Assembly (NCBI GenBank): GCA_000328365.1
Contig: KB311872.1
Location: 882,683-946,682 of the forward strand
DNA: 64,000 nucleotides
Source of the DNA: Capitella teleta
Taxonomy: Eukaryota; Annelida; Polychaeta; Capitellidae
Reading direction: 5' to 3'
Shown here: positions 1-11,848 of the stretch, in pieces
Position numbering within the stretch: position 1 is the first letter of the stretch
Layout of the letters: each line of letters opens with the position of its first letter
Position numbers and translations under genes: made by a program
Notes under the pieces: model-generated
What the model saw: only the letters and a program-made list of their open reading frames with translations
What the model was told of the DNA's origin: nothing
Database searches by the model: none

Positions 1-238
1 TTGAGTAGATCCGTGATATAATTGTGATAATAAGGTGATAATATATATAATATAATATATATAATATAATAATATATTACATTGGGATGCATTCCTCGTC
101 GTGCATTTGTAATATTAACAATGTTATATGATAATATTCACCAATTAATCAATTACATATTCATGATCAATAGGTGTACCAGTCAAGCAAGAGAATTGAA
201 TCAGTCCTACACAGTCTTGAAAGATAAACAAAGGAGCA
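1..238. other. AT-rich 5' flank, no gene
   Basis: A TA-rich low-complexity tract runs from about 40 to 78, followed by ordinary AT-rich sequence. It presumably contains the promoter and 5' UTR of the glycosyltransferase gene that starts at 239, but no clear TATA box or other element stands out. Confidence 0.5.
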
Positions 239-1684
239 ATGTCCAAATGGACAATCTTCGCGATTCTGTTGACCCTGAGCGCAACTCTCATTGCGTGTAA
301 TATCTTGTGGGCGTCGTATTTCATTACTAGGAATGAGGTTCACGACGCAGTACCAGCAAGAAACATTCGCTCAGAAGAAATTCCGCTGACCGTCGAAGAA
401 CGAATCATGAAGATCAACTCTCTCCTGAAATCCTATCTCAATCAGATCGAATCCATTGGAAAGGAAGTGCTGAAGGAGGAAACGATGAATCCAACAACGT
501 TCGATTTACCAAGCAAGCATTCTCAAAAGTTGGCGGCGATCAAAGAAGATTTCTTTAGCCATCTGAAGCAGTTTCGTTCTGTGCAAACCGTGTTTTTTCA
601 ACTGGATATTGTAGAAATGAGGCGGTTGATATTCCCAAAGCGATATGAGTTTACTAGCAATGACTGTGAAGGACTGAAAAAGTTTAAAAACTGTTACTCA
701 GACCACACAAGGCTGTTAGAAGGCCATGCAGTCCAAGACTCTGTTGTCAATATAGGAATGCCAAAGAATTTCACCCAAGAACCTCACAATGAAACATGGA
801 CGTTTTTGCACGTCATACAGAATGCAGCTGTTTCCGAACATGGTGACATCATCACTCGGAATCTCACTGTGTCGCCTCAGAGATGTCGATCGCACGACGG
901 TGGTCAACTTCCACGCACCTTCAAAAAACTGAAAGTATATGACCATGTGCTGGATATTCATCAGTTCTGGGATTATGGTTTCTACCACAGCACTTTTGAG
1001 AGCCTGCCACGTTTGACCCCGTACGTAAATTTTCTCAATGAAAACCCAGATGTGATGATCTATTCACGAAATAACAATGATATCCAGGGTTTACTTGGAA
1101 TCCAGAACTTGAACAAACGACTTTTGAAAGACCACAACTTCAGAGCCAAAGTGTTGTACAGTCCTGCAGGAGGGAAGTGTGGCATGCCTGCTCTTCTCAC
1201 CACACAGTTGTTGTCTTTGTATGCAAAACAAGGCTTGGAGAACAACCCACTTACACGAGATAAAATCATTCTGATCAAGCGCTCCCACAAGCGTTTTTTC
1301 GAAAACCATGACGCCATTGCAAGCATGCTGGCAAAAGAAGCGGCCTCGCATAATCTGGAATTGTTCGTATTTCGCGACAACCCTTTGCCTAATATGAAGC
1401 TGACCAGGCGCATGTTTAACGAGGCTATCCTCATCATTGCTCCTCATGGTGCTGGGGAGTCCAACATGGTGTACGCCCAACCGGGCACGGTCCTTATCGA
1501 AGCTGTGTGTTTTACACAAAAGAGAACAATCCAGCTGTGCTACCATCCCGCGTCTCAACTACTTGGTATTCGGTATTATGCGCTATTCTTTGAATCGGGT
1601 TGCATCAATATTACACCAGAGCAAATTCAAACTCCTGTGGTTCACTTTCTACGGCATCTGCATACTTTGAGAACCACATATTGA
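239..1684 (+). CDS. GT61-family glycosyltransferase, type II membrane protein
   Basis: A single exon of 481 codons. Residues about 4-28 form an uncharged segment preceded by a lysine, a signal anchor typical of Golgi or ER type II glycosyltransferases. The rest is lumenal, with N-glycosylation sequons (NFT, NET, NLT) and scattered cysteines. Near residue 400 is the motif PHGAGESNMVYAQPGTVLIE, the hallmark of the GT61/DUF563 family (EOGT, POMGNT2 and plant xylosyltransferase relatives), which transfers sugars from nucleotide donors. The C-terminal arrangement (DKIILIKRS, then HGAG, then PGT-LIE) is the usual order. A poly(A) signal AATAAA lies near 1852. Exact acceptor and donor sugar cannot be told. 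No intron signals are needed, so it may be a natural single-exon gene or an old retrocopy that has stayed open. Confidence 0.85.
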   Translation: MSKWTIFAILLTLSATLIACNILWASYFITRNEVHDAVPARNIRSEEIPLTVEERIMKINSLLKSYLNQIESIGKEVLKEETMNPTTFDLPSKHSQKLAAIKEDFFSHLKQFRSVQTVFFQLDIVEMRRLIFPKRYEFTSNDCEGLKKFKNCYSDHTRLLEGHAVQDSVVNIGMPKNFTQEPHNETWTFLHVIQNAAVSEHGDIITRNLTVSPQRCRSHDGGQLPRTFKKLKVYDHVLDIHQFWDYGFYHSTFESLPRLTPYVNFLNENPDVMIYSRNNNDIQGLLGIQNLNKRLLKDHNFRAKVLYSPAGGKCGMPALLTTQLLSLYAKQGLENNPLTRDKIILIKRSHKRFFENHDAIASMLAKEAASHNLELFVFRDNPLPNMKLTRRMFNEAILIIAPHGAGESNMVYAQPGTVLIEAVCFTQKRTIQLCYHPASQLLGIRYYALFFESGCINITPEQIQTPVVHFLRHLHTLRTTY

Positions 1685-4634
1685 TCATGTGTTTTTCATT
1701 TGGATGAAGTATCTTAAACATTGACTAATAGCTTCTTCGATCGAAGATAATTCCAATTGGAGGTCACATTTGAATACCAATGTACGCCATCAATGTTGTA
1801 ACTTTGTAATTAATTTCCTTCTTTTATTTCAAGCTATTCATTTGATGTGAAAATAAAAGAGTAAAAAGATAAACATGATGATCCAGGATCATCATTTGGT
1901 TTTGCGGCTTATCACAAACTTCTCAGGTGATACGCCCACGAGAGCAGAAGCCCATAAAATACCAAGGTTTATTGTGGAGTATAAAACTACGTGTAAATTT
2001 GTATATTGTACTGTACCGTGTATTTTTTATTGTTTTATGCCCCAATATTTACTCGGATTCTTGTTACTTTTTTATGTGTTTGGCTATTTGTCAGGGTGAG
2101 GCAGCCCAGGATGTCATTTTAATAGTGCGGTGGCTTATGGCCAAAAATACACCAAAAGCAAATCCAGAAGAAGAAAAAAAAACAAAAGCAAAAAAAAAAA
2201 AAAAAAAAAAAAAAACCAAATTTGGTACAGACCTTCTATAAGTCATAACGATTAATTTTGGAAGTGGTCAAATTTAGTACAAATCATCATTAGGGCATGC
2301 TTATCATTTCTGAAAGTGATGCCCAAAAACATAATTCCCAGAACACCTACTAAATAGCGTTACTTAATTAGTAAAAATAGTCGAAGATATTGGTCACAAT
2401 AAGGCAAAGTTGGAATTGCTTATAGGTTTTTCTGGGTTAATAAATTCATTAGGATAGCTTGTGAGTTAATTGGACAGACATTTGATTAATTAGGAGCTAA
2501 TTAGGGTAATTAATGGGAAAAATTGCTTAAGTTCATTACCGAAGAAACATGAGCCTACGTGCACCATATTAACATCTAAATAGTGTCTCTATGTCCAATT
2601 TAAAATATAATTTGCATTTATAGTATATGCCCAATGTGTTAATTAATCAATAAATTAATTAATGTATTAAGCACATACCACGTATCATAGTCAACATGGG
2701 TGTTGTTTCTGGAATTTTAATGATCAAGGAATTCATGTGTGATGCAGTATTGAGATATTGAGGTAGGCCTAATCAGCCGTGAGTTATTCTGTGGTGATAG
2801 TCTTGATGTATAATCATAATGCACGAATAATAACTAACATGCTAAGAATAATTGAATTCACATTTAATTAGAAGTCTACTCAGTGAAAACGCCATTGAAG
2901 GTCCTAATTCCTAAATTAAAACGCTCTTTTGGATCATTTTTCACGTTCCTGGTTGAAGTTGAATGAGAAACAAGCCATGATGAGAGACCGCATTGTGTAA
3001 TGTACCCAGTTGGTGGTGTGGCCGTCGTCTGCTAGTAAGACAATGGAGAGACCGTCAATGCAATCGGGTTTCGATTTGCGAGCGGCATTCATAATCGACG
3101 TCCTGTAAGGTTACGTCATGATCGTTCACTTCGGCACTTAACACGAGTTAGCACTGAATGGTTATCGAGCTCCGTTCAAAATTGGGCCACGTCATCCGCT
3201 TCAAGAAAGACACAGTTGTACACTTTATTGTATTTGGTTTTAAACTATTCGCAAATGGCTTGCTGCTATATTGCGATTTTTCACCCTGACGCTGCATGAT
3301 GCATATTCGGGATAGCAGCTACTAGTCATAATTAATCAATACATTGATCTCTGAACATTTAAACGATTAAAATATATAAATGATAAAAATTAACATTGAA
3401 ATTTATCAGCGAATTAGACAATTTTGGGCCTGGATGATGTCACAGTATGCTAGGAATATCTCCAATACAAAACGCGCGTGCTTAATTGAAATGCAGGCCA
3501 CGTGATATTGGGAAACTGCTAATCGGATTAGCAGATCATCGATTCCAGGTGTAGTGAGTCCATGAATACACCATTAGTATCGAGGGGACGAGGTGGCTGG
3601 GGGCTGGCAAGCTCATGGCTGCCAATTAATGATGAACGGAATTTGACTCTGTGTTGGATACAAACTAAAAGTATATATAAAATGGATTCACAGCGTATTT
3701 CCACATACAACTGTACAATTGGTACTAGTATATTCAATATTGATGCGGGGGACAGTTCAACAACTTGACGATAAAGGCGAGTGAAGAAATGTATAACGGA
3801 GTTTTTTGTTAACTTGCAAAGAATTTTTTTTTTTAATTCATATTCATTTTTTTTTTTTTTTTAATTATCATTTATACATGTAAATAAAGTGTGTGCACAT
3901 GTGAACATACATTACTGTGCTTGTTTAACGTTGATGTTACTTCATCATCTAATTTATCAAGACCTCTCCATCAAGAAGCTCTGAGTCAATAATTGAAAAC
4001 GGATCGTGTTATATGTACTAGTATTAGTATATGCGACGCCTGTGCAGCGGTTCTCGTAGCCAAACAGAATCAACATTTATACGTGGCTATTATTCATCTT
4101 CAAAGACCGACCAGAAATGAGCCCAAGTCAACAGACGAACATTCAGCAAGCTTTTACCGGGAGTCTTGTCAATAGAAGCATTATAGGGTTTGGGGTGGTG
4201 TTAACATTTCATCAGCGGCGGGCGAGTGTTTTGCTTACATATCGCCAAACCGAGGCGTGCTCTCGCTAAGATATGAGGACCCACAACATAACATGCCTGG
4301 TAACCGTGTTGTTGATCACTTTGAAGAATTTCTTGAGCCTTTAACTGCTGGATACTTTTTGTTATCTATGATTAATTGTGTGCTCTATAATTTCAGGTGA
4401 GTTGCGTCAGTATTCTGCGCTTTAGTGTAGCTAGGAAACATAGCTTGTTTGAATAGGGTTGAGTGATTGATTTTGATCGGTGCTTTTTTTTTTAATACTT
4501 GTGAAAATGGCTCGTGGTATATTGATTGATTTATTTCCACTTCAGATTTTGAGTATGAAGACATCATTTGGAATATAAGCAACGAAATATTCTCGGATTA
4601 AATTTATAAAAATACTGCCGACGAAATTGACTTC
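1685..4634. other. Gene-poor AT-rich interval
   Basis: After the GT61 poly(A) region there is an A-rich tract (about 2170-2215) and T-rich tracts (about 3820-3862). Small open frames occur but none shows a domain, a codon pattern or splice support. A TATA-like sequence lies at about 3671-3682. The last 250 bases should hold the 5' UTR of the next gene: an in-frame stop at 4599 precedes its first ATG. Confidence 0.5.
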
Positions 4635-6913
4635 ATGATGAGGTCAACAGAGAAGCAAATTGAACAGATTCCCGTGTCGATGGAGGCATGTCGACGTAAG
4701 GTGATGAAAGTGATCCACGCCTTGGAGAGGGAGACAAATATCTTCAAAGACAGATACGTCACCAAGACTGGGGAGCCTGAACTGTGGCTGCCTTTCATTG
4801 AGCAGTTGCAAGAAAGGTTCGGTAGGACGACGGATCGGATGGACGACTTCAAGGACGTCGACGCTCTGCTGCAGAGAGCCAAGGAAGACGAGGTTGTGGG
4901 TAAAGACCGGGTTTTCAATGAGCTCAGGAGAATGGTGGAGAGGGGCAAGATGTTCGATTACATCGCATACAGTCTGCGAAATGATTTAGTTGACGCATAC
5001 GAGAACAACCTGCAAAAATATTGCTTGAGTTTTGCTTCTGAAGCCAGGGGTGAAGACTTGAACTCCGTGAGGGATTATGAAAACAGAGTGATAAGTTGGG
5101 ATGACGAGATCCGGGAGAGGTTAGAACATGTTGACAGACATCTGGATCAGTGTGATGAATTCAAAACTTCTTTGAAGAAATACGTCGAAGATTATGAGAA
5201 GGTCTTGGACCTCATGAAAGAGACGTGCAATGCAATGATAGAAGCGTGTGAACCCATGAAAAGGTGGGCAGTCTCTGATTCGACATATCCTCGTCGAATC
5301 CAAGAGGAGATCAACGTATACAACCGCAAGAAAATGGAGCTTAGCGACGTGGCCAAACAGCTGGAATACCAACGCGACCAGCAAGGTTTGAGACTGCGCA
5401 GGAAGGCTTTCCATACCTTGAAACTGGAACGGACTCTTCAGGAAGCAAGAGAAGAGAAGACGTACCTGCGTCGACGCGAGAAAACTGTGAGGGAGAATAT
5501 TATGAAAACCGAAGCTGACATCGACCGAAAGAGACGAGACATCAATGAAATCAGGGCTCGGATCAAGAATCGGCAAGAGAACTCACCTGCGGTCTATAAT
5601 TATCTCACTGGTCTGGCTGAGTCTGTGCGGGATGACGTGCACGTCCTCGAAGGCAAAATGGATACGTTCGCCGAACAAAGGGGGCGCTTGTTGCAGCAAC
5701 AGGACGAGGCGCAGAGGGAAATCGACAGACTGCAGAACGAAGTGGACAGCACTCAGGGTCAACATGAAGTCGTCACTGAACGCTTGATGAGAGAGGACGG
5801 AGATATACGTCACGTCAAGCAGGAGATTACGCAACTCGAATCCAAGGTGGACACCCTGAAAAGAATCCGCGAAATCAAACAGGATTCGGATACACTGAAG
5901 AAGATTCATCACTATGAGTGTAATCCGGGTTACATGCGAAATAATTCAGGTGAGTCAAGCGCCCACTCTATTCACCCAAATTGGGGCGAAACGGTAACAT
6001 TGTACAAATCTATATTGCGGATTCGTGGTGGGTTTTTTTTTGGAGGGGGGCAGTGCACGAGTGAATGATCAAAATTTTAACACCATGCAGAGTTCATAGG
6101 ATTATCAAGGGATAAGTGAAGCCACCCGAATGATAAGACTCTCATCTGCCTCCCACGCATGCACGGAGTGTTAGCTCACAGAAGGAGATCTAGATGTTGA
6201 TTTGGGACAGAAGAAGGTCACGAAGTCACTTTATACATTTACATAATTTGCATATCCTTCAATATAAGTGAGCCATGCTTCTAGTTTCTGGCACTGCTAG
6301 CTATTCTTCCTTTTACCGTATTCACAGTCACGATTGACACGTGTCATCAAAGCCGTGATCTATAAATAGGACTCGCATCGCGCTGCGACGTCAGTGAAAA
6401 TAACAAATGGAGAGATTTATTTCTTGTGACGTTATTGCGTTGCGTCGGACATGCTCATTCCATCTGCACTTTGTACACGTCGTAATTTCCCATCAATCAG
6501 TGTTAATGAAATAAATAACGCCTTGCTTTTAATTCTTACAGATGAGCTATCGAGCGCGTTCAAAATAGCCTCCACTGACTTGGGCAAAGACTGGACGGGG
6601 CTTTATCAGAAACTGCCTTTCATCCCCTCCAGGGACCGTCGTGAGAGAACACGTGACCTTGAAGGTAAGGTCACGTGAGCCATGACTCTAATCAAACATC
6701 GTCATTTCAGTGATAGACCTGAGCAACCGCAGAACAGATGCTGGCTTTGAACAGCTCGCCATGAAGAGTTTAGAGAAATGGCGCCGACTGAGCAGTGCAG
6801 CGTCAGTGGAGGAGCTCATTGAGACCCTCCGCAAGATGAAGAAGAGGAGAACCGTGCGACGAATCGAGCGAGAACTGCTGCAGCCGACTGCTGCTACGTG
6901 CGCTGAACAATAA
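4635..6913 (+). CDS. Coiled-coil protein with C-terminal Death domain
   Basis: Three exons: 4635-5949, 6542-6664 and 6711-6913, with consensus splice sites and matching phases, giving 546 residues. The first 438 residues are almost entirely charged, helical, heptad-like sequence (several long coiled-coil stretches, few glycines or prolines). Exons 2 and 3 encode about 80 residues that read as a Death domain: an opening helix ending DLGKDWTGLYQKLPF, then a DLE/IDL stretch, then EQLAMKSLEKWRRLSS and SVEELIETLRKM, ending in a basic RRIER helix. The W in LEKW and the spacing fit the six-helix fold of adaptors and receptors such as those in Toll/IL-1 and TNF signalling. The start was chosen because TAA at 4599 closes the frame upstream. 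I do not recognise a named orthologue; a signalling scaffold that clusters through its coiled coil is inference. AATAAA follows at about 6920. Confidence 0.8.
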
Positions 6914-7073
6914 CTCAAAAATAAATAAATTTATTTATTTTTTTATAAATAAAAAATAAAAAAATAAATTTGCTTGTTAACTTAATTGTAGGTTTATTTT
7001 CATTTCACTTTTCACGCTCCCTTGTTAAGACATAAAACATATTTTTCACCATTTTTTTTATTTTCAAAGTACA
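6914..7073. terminator. Shared poly(A) region of convergent genes
   Basis: This 160-base gap separates the stop codons of the Death-domain gene (plus) and MRPL44 (minus). It is rich in AATAAA on the plus strand (first at about 6920) and in TTTATT, which reads AATAAA on the minus strand (for example near 7058). The two transcripts probably overlap at their 3' ends. Confidence 0.6.
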
Positions 7074-9984
7074 TTAATTCAATTGCTGCTGCGGACTGCT
7101 GGATATCTGTGCCATGGATGCATTCAGTTTCGTGAGGTCCAAATTGAGGTTTCGGCCTTCCTTCCCAAACGGCAGTGCTGGACGATTCAATTTCAATCCA
7201 AAGACGTTCCGAAGGGCGTCCCGGGCAGCCATCTCCTCCGCGATAGGAACGCTCTCACCGAAACCTGATTTAGTGATTAATTCATTTCGCAATTCAGCAA
7301 TCTAACAAACCTTTGCCAATGAGTTTCTTATTCTCGTAAAAGCCAACCATGTAGGAAGAAACAACGGTATCACTTCCTGCCTCCCATAACAATCTGAAAG
7401 GAGATTGCATTTTAATCTGAAATCATTTTAAAACGCAATTGTGATAGTCAATAAAATTTAAAATATTGCTCATTAAAGCATTATCCATAGCCCTCTCGAA
7501 CAAATGTTGTGTGTCACTCCTCTCAATCGACTCGATTATGCAAGCTAACCGTGATATTTCACACAACGGTCTTTAATGAATATCAAAGTTGAGTGTGTTG
7601 CTCTGTTGTCGAGCAGCCAATTTTAAAGTGGCGATCGCTGGCAAATAGTGCTTCAACACGGATAACGGATATCCGTGTTACTAATACCCGACGGATAGCG
7701 ATATTAATACGGATATTTATCCCAAAACACGGGAGAATGCACCTACAGCGTACTGCCCAAGTGCCTGGCACATGCTGTGAGCGCTAAAGCCACGCTCTGC
7801 ATGCAGCAGTCAAAGACAAGCGACCTTGACCTACTGCTGTCATCCTTCTTACTTCTTGTACATTTCTTTTATCAAAACGTTCAGAATAAGTTTCAAGATG
7901 CATCGCACATGCAGACAGCTCGCTCGCTCTAGCGAACAGTCCTCTCTAACGAACGATTTTCTTTGGACGCAACTCACTCCCATGTTAACCAATGGGATAT
8001 CACTCTTGAGCAGCGAACACCCCGAGACGCGAACAACGAACATCCCCCTCAGAAATAAAGTTTTAACAATTAAAAGATAATAAAATCTTATGGCAAATGC
8101 ACACAGCACACTATTAACAATGTTCTATGGTGTTTAGCAGGTATATAAGTTGCTGTAATTATACATGCAAGCTGTTGTTGTGTGCCTGTTCGCTGTTCGC
8201 AGTTAATAAAATTCCGCTGAGACACCGTGTGCGCGGCCCCTATAACACCTGAAGTGTGGTTTTTAAAGGCTCGTAAGGTATTTAAAATGATTAGGGCTGA
8301 TATGTATGTTATGCTGCACTTCATACGAGAATAAATTGCAATCATAATTATTATGCTTACACAGTAGAAAACTGAAAAAAAAACTGGGTGAAGTCAATTG
8401 TAGCGAGTCAATGGGCGGGGCTTAACATTAACCTGTCAAATCAGCCAATCGTCGTTGAGATAATATTTTGGAGTAAGCACGTGGTCACTCGACAGTGCTA
8501 AAAGTTAATGCAACAAGCAGAGGCAAGCTCCCCCGAGGAGCATGCCGACTCACGAGTGCTGGCTCAGCGGCGGAGTCGCAGGCAAAGCCCCGTGTCATGC
8601 TCGGAGGCGACGCGCGTTTCAAAGAGATGGAGTAGAGTTACAGCTCCATCGATGAGGATTAACTTACACGGAACAGAATAAAAGGCCCCCTGAACAAGCT
8701 ATGGTCATCCATTTCTCGGAATCAGCTCAACGATGGCAACATCCACAGCAATGACAACGCAGTCCAACAAGCATGAATTACCATAGTGACCTAATTTTAC
8801 CCAACCTTGACTAACCAACACCCCCGAACTACGAACACTTTTTTTTAGATTCAGCACTGTTCGCTATTCGCAGGTACTGCTGTATCTGGGAAAATTATAA
8901 CTGCAAAAATTGCGTGTGAGAGCAGGACAATCATAATATTCTTAATATTTGATAGAATACTGTAAATAGTTCTCTGTGATTCTTGTTTACAAGTGTACAC
9001 CACACCTTGGTTCTAGTTCTCCTCTTCCTTGTTTATTGAATATGCTTTGAATAAGACCAACTGGATTCACGATATCCCACAGCTCAAACAAATCCCGTCC
9101 TATCAACTGAGTGAGAACCAAATCTTGCACAAAAAGTTCAGCTCTTGAAACATTCTAAAAATAAAATAATTCATCAGAATAAAATAAAAAAATAAAATGA
9201 CAAAAAAACCTGAGACTCAGCCAGGGCTCCTATGACAGCTTTGAAAGAATTTGCTATCACTTCCTCGGAAAACGGCCAATTCTGAAAGGAAACATGTATG
9301 AAAAAAAAATTCAGCCCACTTTTATTTAACCTACTTCAGCTTTAATTAGGTCTGGAACGCCAAGATTGGAAGCAACATAGGATAAAACTTGATCACTCAT
9401 CAGGTGTTCAGTAATTGTGCTGAAATGAAGACTACATTTGTGAGTACGAAAGTAAAGGAACATTTTAAGCCAACCTGATCCCTTCCTCTGGCAGGCCTGG
9501 GTAAGCGTGCCTCAGATATGCCTTGATGTAAGTGACAGCTAGCTTTGAACCTAAAATTCAGAGTTTAGAAAGAAACAAATATCCAGTAGAGAAAAATACC
9601 AGTGGACGCTAATTCTTCATTGCTATCTGCTGATTCAACATCAGATCTAACAGAAATATAAAATACAGAGATTGCATAATCAGGAGATCAAAATCTTTAC
9701 CGGTCAACGAAGGCTGTGCGCAGAAGGTTTTCATTGAATTCTTCACCCAAACGTTTTCCAAACGAGTAAATTTCAGAGTCATAATTCCTGCAAAGACATT
9801 CAAATTGAGCGCAATGTTTGTCATACTGATGGAATTCATAACCAGTTTGGCTGCTGAAATCTCGGAACTTCAGGTTCAGGTGATATTTCAGCTCTCCTTC
9901 TGTACACTTCACGAATCCATTTTGATCGCCATAGAGGACGAACCCCAAGCACTGGAGCCGACGTTCTAAGACATCTCGCACAAA
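7074..9984 (-). CDS. MRPL44: Mitochondrial ribosomal protein L44 (5' exon missing)
   Basis: Nine exons read on the minus strand: 9984-9843, 9787-9701, 9646-9600, 9550-9475, 9419-9335, 9281-9210, 9154-9006, 7393-7311 and 7264-7074, all with matching phases. They give about 310 residues. Landmarks that match MRPL44 (mL44) of the large mitochondrial ribosomal subunit: PNWNYDSEI then SFGKRL and LLRTAFVDR; the RNase III-like core with FKAVIGAL; QLIGRDLFELWDIVNPVGL; and a C-terminal double-stranded-RNA-binding region ending IAEEMAARDALRNVFG. The first exon here begins with one base missing from its codon and is rich in arginine, as expected for a mitochondrial targeting region, so a short upstream exon with the ATG exists but was not found. 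Intron 7 is 1.6 kb and carries DNA-transposon debris; the others are 53-85 bp. Confidence 0.9.
7394..9005 (-). other. Large MRPL44 intron with repeat debris
   Basis: The only long intron of MRPL44. It holds the pogo-like remnant near 8735-8874 and a second patch (about 7985-8060 and 8180-8210) with the same GTTCGC/GCGAAC words. No other gene is visible. Confidence 0.6.
8735..8874 (-). mobile_element. pogo/Tigger-like MITE remnant, copy 1
   Basis: Read on the minus strand this begins TA-CAGCAGTACCTGCGAA and continues through GCGAACAGTGCTGAATC, an A-run, then GTGTTCGTAGTTCGG and TTAGTCAAGGTTGGGTAAAA. The same words in the same order occur on the plus strand at 16079-16190. A CAG terminus next to TA is the usual end of pogo/Tigger-class elements. 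No transposase is left, and the far end could not be fixed. Confidence 0.55.
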
Positions 9985-11220
9985 CTAGAAGAAGAAACAA
10001 GTAGCTATGAGCATAAACTGATTAAAATCAGTACCCGAATTAAATTACGATCAAATACTCAGGCTGTGGCTTGGACTAAAGACGGTAATTCGGGTCAGTA
10101 AAGACTTGAAAGGGTACTATATGAGAATTTCTACCTATATTATCGCCCACAAGAATGGTCAATGGCAATTGCCTAAAATAGTTTTAAAAGCAATATTCAA
10201 TCAAACATAAAGACCCTACCAGTATGCTTATTAGGTACAATATTTGTCAGCAGACATTTTGCCCTCCATGAAGCTCTCGCGAATGCAACAGACATCGAGA
10301 TATGTTTTCTCAAGAGCTTGTCAAGTTTTCCAAAATCAACCTTTTAATGGTAACCGAATGTGATCGCTGCAAAAATTGCTAATTCCTTCTCTGGTTTGAT
10401 AATTATGATATGTACACCACACAATACTACATTAGGAAGAAGCTCCAAACAAATCAGCCGAAAGCTCCAATGTGTAACACTGTAAATTGCGATATTATTG
10501 CCTATTATTCCGTTCGTCACAAAAGCGCTTCAAAGTGAAAATCATAGAATGCTGTACTACTGTACTACAATGGCTGAACATTTGATTAAATCTACTGCAT
10601 GTACCTTATGTTACAATTTGAAAGATAGAGCGGGCAAATAGAGCGACTTAAGACAAATTCTGCTACACAGAGTCATGTAATCTATTAATAATTGGCACCC
10701 CAAATTGTATTAAATTCATTACAATCTACGTTCAAAGAGTTACGTGCCACATTGTTGTCAAAGGGTGCTTGACAGATACAAACGTCTGCCATATTTTGTA
10801 TTCATGAATATTAATGAGCTCGCTGATTGGCCGAACATTTTCATGCTGCCCAAACTTATGCGGGAAAATAGTATTTGCCCCCTGGGGTGCCCCAAGTACT
10901 ACTAAAAGTCATTAACTCTGTTTCCATTCCTGCCTCCCTTCTTGTGCTGAGGAAGTCACAGTTCCTGTGTCATCTGCTCTTCCATTACACCATTACTCCC
11001 ATTAGACTCAGCATATCTATTGGAATCAACACAAACTCTATTGGCTAAACTTCGGTATGAAAATTGCCTCCCAAAATAATATTCTGATGTGAGATAAAAA
11101 AACTGTTGGAGGAACGGTGTAATAATGCATGTACAAGACAAAAATCAGGTTAAGAGGTCACTGACAGTGACCCCATTTATTCAATGATATGTCACGTGGT
11201 TAAATACGTTATGAGTCAAG
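9985..11220. other. No recognised gene
   Basis: AT-rich sequence upstream of the known part of MRPL44. It should contain the missing first exon and the promoter of that gene, which I could not identify. No convincing domain or splice-supported frame was seen. Confidence 0.4.
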
Positions 11221-11848
11221 TCATAATATAACTTTTTTTCTTCTGAGAATAAACGATACAAAGTCACTTACAAAGTCAACAAATAGCAACTTGCTTTTGG
11301 TAGACACAATAACACAATAGCGACTTGCTATTAATGAACACAATGAACATAGCAACTTGCTATTATCAGTCAAGGCGTCGAGGTGGGCAACTGATGCGTC
11401 CTCTGCTCGTAACAACAAGCTTTGGTGGTTGAGGGGGTTGTATGACATCTGTTGTGGGCAGCGCGACGTCCTCTATGCAGGCGACATCAGACGAGTCGGC
11501 CGGAATCGGCATACATGTGGCTTCACCGGTTGTGAATATATGTTTTCGGTTGTGTCTGTATAGTCAGCCCATGTCATCGCTGACAATGTAACTCTACAGT
11601 TGATTGTCTCCTTTGACGAGGGTGCCAAGTCTCCAGTGTTCATTGGGATTGCGAAAGCGGATGCTTGAATTCATAGTGTTCAGCAAATCTTTTGAAGGCC
11701 CTGCTTGAAAATTGCGGTCCCGAGTCACTCACCACTTCCACTGGGATACCAAATCTGCCAAATATGGTCTCGAGTTCAGCAATGGTCGTTTCACTGCTCG
11801 AGTCGCCTTTTGGAAGTTTACAGTACTCTGGATACTTGGAGTATATCC

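Noticed and set aside
3528-3768. Overlapping short frames near a TATA-like sequence
   Set aside because: Under 70 codons, no domain, no splice or poly(A) context.
9697-9981. A GTG-started frame reading VRDVLERRLQ upstream in MRPL44
   Set aside because: The spliced reading in another frame (PEVPRFQQPNW joined to NYDSEI) matches MRPL44 and has proper splice sites, so this frame is a shadow.
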